Shown here piece after piece: positions 32,022-43,494 of a DNA stretch of 64,000 nucleotides. Made by a program: the position numbers and the translations under genes. Source of the DNA: Cumulibacter manganitolerans. GTDB taxonomy: Bacteria > Actinomycetota > Actinomycetes > Mycobacteriales > Antricoccaceae. Position 1 is the first letter of the stretch. Every line of letters begins with the position of its first letter. Location of the stretch: assembly GCF_009602465.1 (NCBI RefSeq), contig NZ_WBKP01000006.1, positions 1 through 64,000 of the forward strand, read 5' to 3'. The notes under the pieces are model-generated. The model saw only the letters and a program-made list of their open reading frames with translations, did no database searches and had not been told where the DNA came from.

Positions 32022-33208
32022 CTACGCGCCCTCGTCGTCGGCGGAATCCGGCTGCGCGCCGTGCACCGCGGCCTCGAGGGTCGCACCCTGTACGAGCAGC
32101 GCGCGGCCCCGGTCGTAGTCGTCCTCAGCGTTGTAGGCCAGCACGCCGACCAGCGCCCCGTCGGTTCCGTACCAGGCGGTGAAGCCACCGGGCCGCTCGA
32201 CGATCTGCACCGCGTCGAACCCGTCTCCCCAGGCGGAGTACATCAGGGTGTGCTCACCGAGCTGGGTCCAGAAGCCGGGCACCGCATCCCACCGGGCCTC
32301 GGTGCCGGCGGCGTCCGCCCCGGCGACCTGCCCCATGGAGTCCGCGTCGTCCCAGTGCTCGACCGGCAGTGGCCGGCCGGTGAGCGCGTTCTCGGCGCGA
32401 GCCGCGTCCCCGACGGCGTACACGCCGTCGACCAGCGTGCGCATGTGGCTGTCGACGACGACGCGTCCCTCGTGCAGCTGCAGCGCGGCGGGGTCCAGGA
32501 AGCCGGTGGCCGGCGCGGCGCCGACGGCGGCGAGGATCAGGTCCGGCTCGAGCGTCGTCCCGTCGCTGAGGTGCAGCGTCCGCGGCGCGTGCAGCGACCC
32601 GATCTCGGTACCCGCCCGCACGTCGACGCCGTAGCCGCGCAGGATGCCCGCGATCACGCCGGCCGCGTGCTCTCCCAGGCGGCTCTGCTGGGGCGCGGGC
32701 TCGGGGCTGATCATGGTGACGTCGATGCCGCGCATCGCCAGGGAGATCGCGGCCTCGCAGCCGATGAAGCCCGAGCCGATCACCGCGGCGGTACGCGCGT
32801 GGCCGGCCGCCTCGTGCAGCCGTTGCAGGTCGGCGAACGACCGCAGGTAGTACAGCTCGGACCCGTCGGGTACGTCCGGCAGCGGCTTCGAGCTGCTGCC
32901 CGGTGCGAGCACCAGCTTCGTGAAGGACACCTGCTGCTCCCCGAGCCGGACGACCCGCGAGTCGAGGTCGACCCCGGTCACGGTGGCGCCGAGGCGCACC
33001 TCGACGTCCGCCGGCGCGTCGAGCGGTGGGGCTCGGGCGGGGCCGGCGCACGCAGCTTCTCCTTGCTCAGCGGCGGCCGGTCGTACGGCGGCACGTGCTC
33101 GCCGGTGAGCAGCAGGACCGGCGTCGGCCCGCCGGCCGCGATGTACGCGTTCGCCGCGCCGACCCCGCCCGGACCGCTACCGATGATGACCAGCTCGTAG
33201 GTGTCCAT
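32022..33208 (-). pseudogene. NAD(P)/FAD-dependent ferredoxin-reductase-like oxidoreductase, frameshifted
   Basis: The gene reads in two frames. Residues from ATG 33208 give an N-terminal Rossmann start, ELVIIGSGPGGVGAANAY, and PPYDRPPLSKEKLR. The frame then leaves that reading near 33030. The rest continues in the next frame from about VRLGATVTGVD down to the stop at 32022, with LAPGSSSKP, AVIGSGFIGCEAAIS and VYAVGDAARAENA. Inserting one base into the GGGG run at 33028-33031 (CCCC on the coding strand) would join the two frames. The sequence would then read as one ~395-residue FAD/NAD(P) reductase. It may be a mutation or a sequencing error. It starts 2 bp after the MBL-fold gene. Confidence 0.8.
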
Positions 33209-33210
33209 GG

Positions 33211-33849
33211 CTACACCGCGTGCGGCTGCCCGTCGCGCCAGTCGTGCACGTCGGTGTCGGTCATGTCGCCGGCGCGGGAGAAGTACAGGCCGAAGCCTCG
33301 CTCGTTGAGCAGGCCCTCGTGGATCGGGAACGCCTGCGCGGCGCCGACCTGCCGGATGAAGTCGATGTGCTCCTTCAGCGCCGCCCAGGGACCCATGATC
33401 GGCAGGGCGAGGACGTCGATCCCGCCGGGGGACGCCGCCAGGGAGTCGCCCGGGTGGAACAGCGTCGGCTCGCCCTCGCTGCGCAGCACGATGCCGACGT
33501 TGCCGATCTGCGGGATGTCGCGGTGGATGACCGCGTGCTCTCCGCCGACCGCCTCGACGCGGACGCGGCCGACGCTCGTGGCGTCACCGCTGGGCAGCGC
33601 GACCGCCCCGGGCAGGTCGACCGCGTCGGGTACCGAGGGCTCGACGAGCACGCGCGCGTCCGGGTTGGCGGCGAGCAGCGCCGGCAGATGCTGGGGATCG
33701 ACGTGGTCCGGGTGCTGGTGGGTGACCACGACGGCGTCCAGTCCGGTCAGGCCGTGCCAGGCGTCGGCGAAGCTCCCGGGGTCGATCAGGATCCGCGCGC
33801 CGGCGGTCTCGACGAGGACGGCCGCATGGCCGAGATGGGTGATCTTCAT
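33211..33849 (-). CDS. Metallo-beta-lactamase-fold hydrolase (UPF0173-like)
   Basis: A 212-residue metallo-beta-lactamase-fold protein. THQHPDHVD carries the HxHxDH metal motif. Other metal-site candidates are GEHAVIH and the FHPGDS stretch. It is of the UPF0173/L-ascorbate-lactonase-like group, which hydrolyses various esters and lactones, so the substrate is unknown. ATG 33849 is preferred over the GTG nine bases upstream. It shares an operon with the frameshifted oxidoreductase, two base pairs downstream. It is divergent from the SDR at 33929. Confidence 0.85.
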   Translation of the reverse strand: MKITHLGHAAVLVETAGARILIDPGSFADAWHGLTGLDAVVVTHQHPDHVDPQHLPALLAANPDARVLVEPSVPDAVDLPGAVALPSGDATSVGRVRVEAVGGEHAVIHRDIPQIGNVGIVLRSEGEPTLFHPGDSLAASPGGIDVLALPIMGPWAALKEHIDFIRQVGAAQAFPIHEGLLNERGFGLYFSRAGDMTDTDVHDWRDGQPHAV

Positions 33850-33896
33850 GCACTTCACCGTACCGACGATCGCGCGCTATGCTCCGGCAAATTACC

Positions 33897-33907
33897 TAGC
33901 AGTGCTA
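33897..33907. promoter_or_regulatory. Palindrome TAGCA-G-TGCTA
   Basis: A perfect 5-bp inverted repeat with a single-base spacer lies in the 79-bp gap between the divergent MBL-fold gene (start 33849) and SDR gene (start 33929). It is positioned as an operator or promoter element for one or both. Confidence 0.4.
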
Positions 33908-33928
33908 ACGATCTGATGGAGGATTGTC

Positions 33929-34720
33929 ATGAAGCTCGACAGCAACGTCTCGGCCGTCGTCACCGGAGGCGCGTCGGGGCTCGCGCGCGCGACGGCGACG
34001 GCCCTGGCGGAGCAGGGCGTCAAGGTCGCGATCTTCGACCTCAACGAGGACGGCGGCAAGCAGGTCGCCAAGGAGATCGGCGCGACGTTCCACAAGGTCG
34101 ACGTCACCGACGAGGACAGTGCGGTCGCCGGGTTCGAGGAGGCGCGCGCCGCCAACGGCCAGGAGCGGATCCTCGTGCACTGCGCGCAGGTCTCTCGCGG
34201 CGGGAAGACCCTGCGGCGCAACCGCGACACCGGCGAGCTCACCCGGCTGCCCACCGAGGACTTCGCCTTCTCCGCGGAGGGCATCCTCGTCGCGTCGTAC
34301 CGGATGGCATCGCTGTCGGCACTGGGCATGGCGGGCCTGGAGCCGATGGAGGACGACGAGCGCGGGTGCATCACGCTGACCGGCTCGGTCGCGGCGCAGG
34401 ACGCGCAGATCGGCCAGATCTGCTACGGATCGGCGAAGGCCGGCGTCGCGGGCCTCGCGCTTCCGCTGGCGCGCGACCTGATGGATCTGGGCATCCGCGC
34501 CAACACCATCCTGCCCGGCATCTTCGAGACCCCGCCGATGCTGGCCGTGAAGGACCGCGCGCCGCAGGTCTTCGAGGGGCTGAACCGCTCGGTGCCGTTC
34601 CCGAAGCGGCTCGGACGCCCGAGCGAATTCGCCTCGCTGGTGCTCGAGCTCAACCGCAACTGCTACTTCAACGGCCAGGTCATCCGGCTCGACGGCGCGA
34701 TCCGGATGCCCCCCAAGTAG
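33929..34720 (+). CDS. Short-chain dehydrogenase (3-hydroxyacyl-CoA type)
   Basis: A 263-residue SDR of the type II 3-hydroxyacyl-CoA dehydrogenase-like group. It has VVTGGASGLARATATALA with the glycine motif, IFDLNEDGG after beta-2 (NAD preference) and YGSAK as the catalytic Tyr-x3-Lys with Ser in LTGSVAAQ. The NNAG motif is replaced by HCAQVSRGG, so the classical Asn is missing. The ATG at 33929 follows GGAGG. A lone gene with a palindromic promoter. Confidence 0.88.
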   Translation: MKLDSNVSAVVTGGASGLARATATALAEQGVKVAIFDLNEDGGKQVAKEIGATFHKVDVTDEDSAVAGFEEARAANGQERILVHCAQVSRGGKTLRRNRDTGELTRLPTEDFAFSAEGILVASYRMASLSALGMAGLEPMEDDERGCITLTGSVAAQDAQIGQICYGSAKAGVAGLALPLARDLMDLGIRANTILPGIFETPPMLAVKDRAPQVFEGLNRSVPFPKRLGRPSEFASLVLELNRNCYFNGQVIRLDGAIRMPPK

Positions 34721-34754
34721 TCCTCCGCGCGTCGGCCGGCCCGGCTCGCTCGCC

Positions 34755-35903
34755 TCAGCCCGCGGTGGCGAACAGCAGGGGCACCTGCTGCTCGGCCGTG
34801 GTGAGCGAGCCGTGCTGGCCGACCAGCCGCGACAGCATCGGCTCGGCCCGCGACCGGACCACCGCGCTCCGGCCGGCCAGCGCGGCCACCACGTCGCCGA
34901 TGCGCGCCCGCACGGCGTCGTCGACCGGGCCGAACCACCCGTTGCCGATCGCCTCCTCCCGCGAGACCACCCACGCGTGCGGACCCAGCGTCTCCCGCCA
35001 GGCGGCGAGCACGTCGTCGGCCGCGCCGTCGCGGACGTAGACGTGCCGCGCCCGCGGATCGCCGCCGAGCGCCTCGACCCCGTCCTGCAGCTCCGGAACG
35101 AGATCGGCGTCGATGCGCTCCTCGACGGCCACCATGCCGTGGTCACCGGTGATCAGCAGCTGCCCGTCCCGCGGCAGCGACTCGGCGATCATCACCGCGA
35201 GCCGGTCGATCAGCCGCAGCTGGTTCCGCCACGGCACGGAGCCGGGACCGTGCAGATGGCCGAGGGTGTCGAGGTCGGCGTGGTAGGCGTAGCACAGCCG
35301 CCGGCCCGACCCGCCGACGCCGGCCGCAACCTCCGCGACGAGGTCGCCGAGGGCGACCGCACCGCGGTAGTCACCGCCGCGCAGCGCCGCCCGGCTGAGC
35401 CCCGAGCGCCGGAACGCGCGCGGGCCCACGATCGAGGTCGCGATTCCGGCCCCCGCCGCGATCTCCCAGACGGTCGGCTGCGCCTGCACCGTCTCCGGGA
35501 CGACGGTGTCGCGCAGATCGACGTGCTGGTCGACGCCGTGCCGCGCCCAACGCAGCGTGTCGATCATCGTCCCGTCGTCCGCGCGCATCGCGATCCCGAG
35601 CACGCCGTGCGCGCCCGGCGGCCGGCCGGTTCCCAGGCTGGTCAGGCTGATCGACGTGCTCGACGGGAAGCCCGCGGTCAGCGGGCCGAGGTCGCGCACC
35701 GAGCTCAGGAACGGCGCGTCGCCGGCGTGCGCGGCGAGCAGCTCGCTGCCCAGGCCGTCGACGAGCAGCACCGCGACCGCGCGGGCCGGTGGGATCGGGA
35801 GGGCCGATGCACCGGCGAAGGACGGCACCTCGAGGGCGCGGAGCACGGCCGGCATCACCTCGGCGAGCGAGCGGTCGCCGTAGCTGGGCAGGAAGGCTGT
35901 CAT
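34755..35903 (-). CDS. Alkaline-phosphatase-superfamily phosphodiesterase/pyrophosphatase
   Basis: A 382-residue nucleotide pyrophosphatase/phosphodiesterase-like protein. VAVLLVDGLGSELL carries the first metal Asp, GFPSSTSISLTSLGTG the nucleophile Thr/Ser region, and LLITGDHGMVAV the second metal site. DTLGHLHGPGS adds the further Asp/His pair. No signal peptide is evident. This group hydrolyses nucleotide, phospholipid or sugar phosphodiesters. ATG 35903. It is not obviously linked to neighbours. Confidence 0.85.
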   Translation of the reverse strand: MTAFLPSYGDRSLAEVMPAVLRALEVPSFAGASALPIPPARAVAVLLVDGLGSELLAAHAGDAPFLSSVRDLGPLTAGFPSSTSISLTSLGTGRPPGAHGVLGIAMRADDGTMIDTLRWARHGVDQHVDLRDTVVPETVQAQPTVWEIAAGAGIATSIVGPRAFRRSGLSRAALRGGDYRGAVALGDLVAEVAAGVGGSGRRLCYAYHADLDTLGHLHGPGSVPWRNQLRLIDRLAVMIAESLPRDGQLLITGDHGMVAVEERIDADLVPELQDGVEALGGDPRARHVYVRDGAADDVLAAWRETLGPHAWVVSREEAIGNGWFGPVDDAVRARIGDVVAALAGRSAVVRSRAEPMLSRLVGQHGSLTTAEQQVPLLFATAG

Positions 35904-36061
35904 GACAGCCAATCTGGCACGGATCCCGGCGCGCTGCCCATCGCGGGTTCCCGGCGCGCGGCGATTGCGACCCCCGCGGGTGCGGCGCTCGGCCGTCAGT
36001 AACGTGAGGGCCACCACGCCCGGCGACCTCGCCGGAGCCCGCTGACTATCGAGGAGAATCT

Positions 36062-37159
36062 ATGCCTGGCCCACTGACTGGACTTCGAGTTGTCGAGCTC
36101 GGCGGCATCGGCCCGGGACCGCACGGCGCGATGCTGCTGGCCGACCTGGGCGCGGACGTCGTCCGCGTCGAGCGCCCATCGGGCGGGCTGAAGATCGGGC
36201 CCGAGGGATCGATCGAGTGGGGACGCCGGGGCGTGCGCTCCGTCGCCGCCAACGTGAAGACCGAGGACGGGCTGGCTCTGGTCAAGGCGCTGATCGCCAA
36301 GGCCGACGTCGTCATCGACGGCTTCCGTCCCGGCGTCACCGAACGGCTGGGCTACGGCCCGGACGACTTCGCGGACTCGAACCCCGGGCTGATCTACGCG
36401 CGGATGACCGGGTGGGGCCAGGACGGTCCGCTGGCGTCGTCGGTCGGGCACGACATCAACTACATCGGTCTCACCGGCGCCCTGCACGCGATGGGGACCC
36501 CCGACGCGCCGCCCGCTCCCCCGCTGAACCTGGTCGGTGACTTCGGCGGCGGGTCGCTGTACCTGGTGCTCGGCATCCTCGCGGCACTCTTCGAGCGACA
36601 GTCCTCGGGCCGCGGCCAGGTCGTGGACGCGGCCATCGTCGACGGCGTGGCCTCGCTGAGCCAGCCCATCTGGTCGCTGCTGGCCAACGGTGCCTGGCGG
36701 AACCGGCGCCAGGACAACATCCTCGACGGGGCCGCGCACTTCTACCGCACGTACACCTGCTCGGACGGCAAGTTCGTCGCGGTGGGCGCGATCGAGCCGC
36801 AGTTCTACGCCGACCTGGTGACGGGCCTGGAGCTCACCGGCATCCCGCCGCAGCTGGACAAGAGCACCTGGCCGGAGATGTCGGAGAAGCTGGCCGCCAT
36901 CTTCGCCACGCGGACCCGCGACGACTGGGCCGCGCACTTCGCCGGTACGGACGCCTGCGTGACGCCCGTGCTCGACTTCGACGAGGCGGCCCAGAACGAG
37001 CACCTGCGGGCGCGCGGCTCGGTCATCGAGCTGGCGGGCACGCCGCAGGCCGGCCCGGCACCGCACTTCTCACGGAGCGCTCCGGGGCTGCCGAGCACCC
37101 CGGGCCCGGCCGGGGAGGGAAACGACTCGGTCGTGGCCGATTGGGGCATCACCCTCTAG
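36062..37159 (+). CDS. Alpha-methylacyl-CoA racemase (class III CoA transferase fold)
   Basis: A 365-residue racemase of the AMACR/MCR type. It starts MPGPLTGLRVVELGGIGPGP, almost as mycobacterial Mcr. The catalytic residues of Mcr correspond to His130 (VGHDINY), Asp160 (VGDFGGGS) and Glu245 (AIEPQFY), all present. It interconverts 2R and 2S methylacyl-CoA, needed for beta-oxidation of branched or sterol side chains. This suits the dehydrogenase-rich neighbourhood. A branched-chain 2-oxoacid dehydrogenase operon follows 51 bp downstream. Confidence 0.93.
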   Translation: MPGPLTGLRVVELGGIGPGPHGAMLLADLGADVVRVERPSGGLKIGPEGSIEWGRRGVRSVAANVKTEDGLALVKALIAKADVVIDGFRPGVTERLGYGPDDFADSNPGLIYARMTGWGQDGPLASSVGHDINYIGLTGALHAMGTPDAPPAPPLNLVGDFGGGSLYLVLGILAALFERQSSGRGQVVDAAIVDGVASLSQPIWSLLANGAWRNRRQDNILDGAAHFYRTYTCSDGKFVAVGAIEPQFYADLVTGLELTGIPPQLDKSTWPEMSEKLAAIFATRTRDDWAAHFAGTDACVTPVLDFDEAAQNEHLRARGSVIELAGTPQAGPAPHFSRSAPGLPSTPGPAGEGNDSVVADWGITL

Positions 37160-37201
37160 CCGAGGGGCGAGCCTCTGGCCGATGGCGCCGGTTAGTGGTG
37201 A

Positions 37202-39473
<2,272 letters not shown>

Positions 39474-39474
<1 letters not shown>

Positions 39475-40727
39475 TGGCCGAGTTCGCGATCAAGCTGCCG
39501 GACGTCGGCGAGGGTGTCGCCCAGGCCGAGGTCGTCACCTGGCGCGTGGATGTCGGCGACCTGCTCGAGGAGGACGAGCCGTTCGCCGAGGTGATGACCG
39601 ACAAGGCCACCGTCGAGCTGCCCTCTCCCGTGTCCGGCACCGTGCTGCGCCTCGGTGCGAAGGTCGGCGACTTCGTGGCGGTCGGCGCGCCCCTGCTCTG
39701 GGTCGACCTCGCGACGGAGAGCGCATCCGACCCGCGGCCGGCGCTGCCCGGGGCACCGCCCGTCACCGAGGCGGCGTCCGTGACCGACGCGCCGCCGGTG
39801 ACCGATGCGGCGGCCGCGACACCCCCGGCGGACGTGGCGTCGCGCATCCCTGCCGGCGATCGACGTGCCCTCGCCGCACCCGCCGTTCGCAAGCGAGCCA
39901 GGGATCTGGGCATCGATCTCGCCGCCGTCCGCGGCACCGGTCCGGACGGACGGGTGCTGCACGCAGACCTCGACGCGCAGCTCGTCGCAGCGCAGGGCGG
40001 CCGCCACCCGCGAGCGCCGTCCCGCCCCGCCGACGGCGTCGAGCGCACCCGGCTCACCGGCCTGCGGCGGAACATCGCCCGGCGGATGCAGGAGGCGCAC
40101 CAGATCCCGCACTTCACGTATGTGGAGGCGGTCGAGGTCGACGCCCTGGAGGCATTGCGCGCGCGCCTGAACGCGTCGGGCGACGGGCGGCCACACCTCA
40201 CCCTGCTGCCGTTCCTGGTGCGGGCCGTGACGCTGGCGCTCGCCGATCGGCCCGAGCTCAACGCGCGGTACGACGCCGCCTCGGAGACGCTCGAGCGATT
40301 CAATGACGTCCACCTGGGCATCGCCACCCAGACGCCTCATGGACTGATGGTGCCGGTGCTGCGGAACGCGCAGGACGGGGACCTATGGAGCCACGCTGCG
40401 GAGATCGCGCGGCTCGCCGAGTCGGCCACCCGCGGCACGATCACCCTGAGCGAGCTGACCGGCTCGACGATCACGATCACCAGCCTGGGCGCCCTCGGCG
40501 GAGTGGTCAGCACACCGGTCATCAACGCTCCCGAGGTGGCCATCATCGGCGTGAACCGGATCAGCGACGAGCTGCGGCTCGTCGACGGCCGGCCGCAGAA
40601 CCGGTCGGTGATGAACCTGTCGTCGTCGTTCGATCACCGCATCGTCGACGGGGCCGTCGCCGCGCAGTTCATCGCCCACATCAAGGAGCTGCTGCAGACG
40701 CCTGCGCTGCTGTTCATCGGCCGATGA
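39474..40727 (+). CDS. 2-oxoacid dehydrogenase E2, dihydrolipoamide acyltransferase
   Basis: A 417-residue E2. The N-terminal lipoyl domain has Lys44 in MTDKATVE. An Ala/Thr/Pro-rich linker (about 80-115) follows, then the E1/E3-binding segment (AAPAVRKRARDLGIDLAAV). The catalytic domain ends in SFDHRIVDGAVAAQF with the conserved His and Asp. It is the core of the branched-chain complex with the E1 genes upstream. No E3 (lipoamide dehydrogenase) is present in the window. It overlaps the E1beta stop. A weak hairpin follows at 40730-40754. Confidence 0.93.
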
Positions 40728-40729
40728 CG

Positions 40730-40754
40730 GCGCGGGCGCGCAACACACCCGCGC
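40730..40754. terminator. Weak GC-rich hairpin after the E2 gene
   Basis: GCGCGGG (40730-40736) can pair with CCCGCGC (40748-40754). The stop of the convergent serine hydrolase is at 40823. No T-tract follows. Low-confidence intrinsic terminator. Confidence 0.35.
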
Positions 40755-40822
40755 GCAGCGTACCTCGGTCTTCGGCGATCGGGCGACTGAGTCCTGGAGG
40801 GGCGCCGAGCGTCCGGCACCGG

Positions 40823-42622
40823 CTACGAGACGGTGACGTCCCGGCACGTGGTCAGCTGGTCGGTGCCGCTCCCGAAGTTGATCGCGAACATGCACACCGA
40901 GTGCTTGCCGGGGCCCGCGTTGAGCCGGGTGAGCACGCCGTGCTGGCCGCCGACGCCGTACGGATAGAGGTACTCGCTCGGCAGCGACGCGGACGAGTAG
41001 GCCGTGACCGTGCCGTCGACGGTCCACATGATCGTCACCGGCGTGCCGAAGGCGGACTGGTCGAACGCCCACCCGACCGCAGTGATGCCCCCGGCGCTGT
41101 CGGTGATGGTGAAGTCGCCCCGCGGGTCGTAGATCGACTCAGGAGGCACGGTGACGGTCCGGCAGCTGGTCCACACGTTCTTGCCGAAGCCGATGTTCAC
41201 GACGTACAGGCACAGCTGGTGCGGACCGCCGGTCGCGGCCGCGAAGGAGGCCTGGATGCCGTGCGCGCCGGGGATCCCGTACGGAGCGAGGCTCGGGGTG
41301 GCCGCGTTGGCGATCGGGGTACCGACGAGCCTGCCGTCCCATGCCAGCCACGTCGCGGTCGAGGCGTAGAGGTTGCTGGGGTCGTACGCGTAGCCGGTGA
41401 CCTTGACGATTCCGTCGGCCGAGACCGTGGTGCCGGTGACGTAGCCCTGGGGGTCGTCGCGCTCCGGATGCTCCTGGACGTACACGTCGATGCAGGACAC
41501 GCCGTACTGCGCCGACCCCGCTCCGTAGTTGGGCAGGTTCAGGCACGCCCGGTGGTAGCCGGTGTTCGTCGGCGACCAGGCCGCGAAGAACCGGTGGTTG
41601 CCGGGGATGCCCATCGCGGCCAGCTCGGGCGACGGCAGCGCGGCGATGGTGGACGTGCTGCTCGCTCCGCCGTCGATCGAGACCGTCACGGGCATCGCCC
41701 AGGCGAGGTTGTTGCCGTCGAAGGCCCAGCCGTCGAAGTAGACGGTGCCGCTCTGCTCGAAGGCGCCGACCGCGCTGGTCGGGTTGTCGTAGCCGGGGAT
41801 GGACGGCGGGTTGGCGCGAGACGCGGCGACGACCTGCTTCGTGGTGAAGGTCGAGGCGTCGCGCATCGCGGCGAACGTGGCGCTGTTGTCCGGGCCGGTG
41901 GACAGGACCGCGCCGAGGAGCTTGTCGCTGAAGCCGACCGAGTGGATCGCCGGTCCGCCGGTCCAGCTCGAGTCATTGCCCCAGCCCTGCTTGGCCCCGT
42001 GGTCCCCGTCCAGGGTGTTCCAGCCGAAGTACTGGTTGAAGCCGTCCGAGCCGTACGTCGTCGAGCCGCGCATCGCGTCCATCAGCCATCCGGCGACGAG
42101 CGGGTCGTTGCTCATCCGCCACATGAAGGTCGCCATGTCGCAGGCGCTCACGCGGGTCGCGCCCCAGTAGCCCGGGCGGCTCGGGTTGTTGTAGGTGTTG
42201 CTGAGCCCGTAGACCGAGGCGATGTTCCCGGTGATGTCGGCGCGCCAGTACTTGCTGGCGATCGCGTCGTCGCTGTAGGCGATCATGTAGCGCAGCTCGT
42301 TCGACAGCCCCGCGGGCAGGCTGCCGCCGTACGCGCGGAGGTAGTAGGCGGCCTCGAAGAGCTTGAACAGCGACTCGCTGGCCACCGGCGTGTGGCAGTT
42401 CGCCGTCGAGCCCACCAGCTGGCCGGTGGCTCGGTCGATCACGGCGACGTACTGCGTGATGCCCTTGCTCGCGGCGCTCGAGACGCCGGACGAGATCGCG
42501 GCGGGGACGTCGGCGAGGGTCGCCGAGGCCGGTTCGGGCTGCCGGCCGAGGGCACCGACCGCGAGCGCGCAGACGGCGATGACGACGGCCGCGCCGGCGC
42601 GGACGAACCGCGGGTGCCTCAT
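40823..42622 (-). CDS. Secreted serine hydrolase (beta-lactamase/PBP-like) with surface-repeat domains
   Basis: A 599-residue exported protein. A hydrophobic signal (about 10-27) is followed by a penicillin-recognising-type domain (about 40-280), with Ser-x-x-Lys in SLFKLFEAAYYL and an SDDA motif in place of SxN. Three to four copies of the ~100-residue surface repeat fill residues ~290-599 (GWAFDGNN, GYAYDPSN, GWAFDQSA; VCMFAINFGSGTDQL). The same repeat is in the M23 peptidase at 7.1-8.8 kb. It may be a D,D-peptidase or a wall-bound hydrolase. The start ATG 42622 overlaps the lipoprotein stop (ATGA). Confidence 0.88.
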   Translation of the reverse strand: MRHPRFVRAGAAVVIAVCALAVGALGRQPEPASATLADVPAAISSGVSSAASKGITQYVAVIDRATGQLVGSTANCHTPVASESLFKLFEAAYYLRAYGGSLPAGLSNELRYMIAYSDDAIASKYWRADITGNIASVYGLSNTYNNPSRPGYWGATRVSACDMATFMWRMSNDPLVAGWLMDAMRGSTTYGSDGFNQYFGWNTLDGDHGAKQGWGNDSSWTGGPAIHSVGFSDKLLGAVLSTGPDNSATFAAMRDASTFTTKQVVAASRANPPSIPGYDNPTSAVGAFEQSGTVYFDGWAFDGNNLAWAMPVTVSIDGGASSTSTIAALPSPELAAMGIPGNHRFFAAWSPTNTGYHRACLNLPNYGAGSAQYGVSCIDVYVQEHPERDDPQGYVTGTTVSADGIVKVTGYAYDPSNLYASTATWLAWDGRLVGTPIANAATPSLAPYGIPGAHGIQASFAAATGGPHQLCLYVVNIGFGKNVWTSCRTVTVPPESIYDPRGDFTITDSAGGITAVGWAFDQSAFGTPVTIMWTVDGTVTAYSSASLPSEYLYPYGVGGQHGVLTRLNAGPGKHSVCMFAINFGSGTDQLTTCRDVTVS

Positions 42623-43311
42623 GCGGCGATCTCGATCGAGCTGAGCGACTGGACCAGCAGCAGGTCGTCGTACGCCGCGGGAGGCGCCGCCACGGCGACG
42701 GTCACCGCCCGCTTCGCGGGCGTGATGACCAGCAGCCGCCAGGTCTGCACGCCGTCCGAGATCGCCTCGCTCATCGCGGCGTCCAGCGCGTGCGGGATCG
42801 TCACCTTGCCGAAGCGCGCCGCGGGCGCCACCGTCTTCAGCTCGGCGATCGCGTCGGTGCTCTGCGCGGCCGTCGACGACAGGGTGATCGTGCCGGTCCG
42901 GCCGGTCGCGGGACCGGTGCCGGTGAAGGTCGGCGGCGCGGTGGAGGTCTGCGCGAATCCGCCGGGCGTCTGGATGGTGACGCCGTCGAGTGTGGCGCTG
43001 CCGGTGCCGGCCTCCTTGATCGGCCCGAGCACCAGCAGCGGCGGGAACTGCTCCTGGCCGGCCTTCGGCGACACCGTGGGCGGCACGCTCACCGTCGGCT
43101 CGATGGCGGTGGAGCCGGTCGGCGTGCCGCCGCTCGCGCTCGCGGTCGCGCTCGCGGACGGCGGCGCCGCGGCGCTGCCGCTCGGGGAGGCGCCGGCCGG
43201 GCTGGACGAGGCCGTGACGCCCGGCTCGGACGCGCCCGGCGCCGCGCATCCGGTCGCGGTCAGCGCGACGAGCAGCAGGACGGTTGATCTCGATCGCCAC
43301 GTGCGAGGCAT
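42619..43311 (-). CDS. Secreted lipoprotein (wall-module 2 partner)
   Basis: A 230-residue lipoprotein. Lipobox LTATGC with Cys22 ends the signal peptide. A Ser/Ala/Pro/Gly-rich linker (about 28-75) follows. The C-terminal half (about 100-225) is a beta-rich domain of unknown family. It contains no further Cys. The stop overlaps the serine hydrolase start. Both wall modules thus pair a lipoprotein with an exported enzyme, but in opposite order. ATG 43311. A 183-bp leader separates it from the divergent glycosyltransferase. Confidence 0.8.
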   Translation of the reverse strand: MPRTWRSRSTVLLLVALTATGCAAPGASEPGVTASSSPAGASPSGSAAAPPSASATASASGGTPTGSTAIEPTVSVPPTVSPKAGQEQFPPLLVLGPIKEAGTGSATLDGVTIQTPGGFAQTSTAPPTFTGTGPATGRTGTITLSSTAAQSTDAIAELKTVAPAARFGKVTIPHALDAAMSEAISDGVQTWRLLVITPAKRAVTVAVAAPPAAYDDLLLVQSLSSIEIAA

Positions 43312-43372
43312 CGACGCTCCTTCGGGCCCGTCACGGGGGCGACCGGCAGCCGTGGGGGGTACCGCTGCGCAT

Positions 43373-43393
43373 TGAGGCTAACCCGGCGCCTCA
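43373..43393. promoter_or_regulatory. Inverted repeat TGAGGC-N9-GCCTCA in the 183-bp divergent gap
   Basis: The gap 43312-43494 separates the divergent lipoprotein (start 43311) and the glycosyltransferase (start 43495). TGAGGC (43373-43378) pairs with GCCTCA (43388-43393). No other structure or gene is visible in the gap. The element may be an operator, but the evidence is weak. Confidence 0.3.
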
Positions 43394-43494
43394 CGATCGC
43401 CCCACATGCGCGCGCGGCGCGGCAGGCCTAGGAGCACTCGCGCGGTCGGCGCTAGGATCCGAGGCATCCCGACGCGACGGACGACAGGACACCC

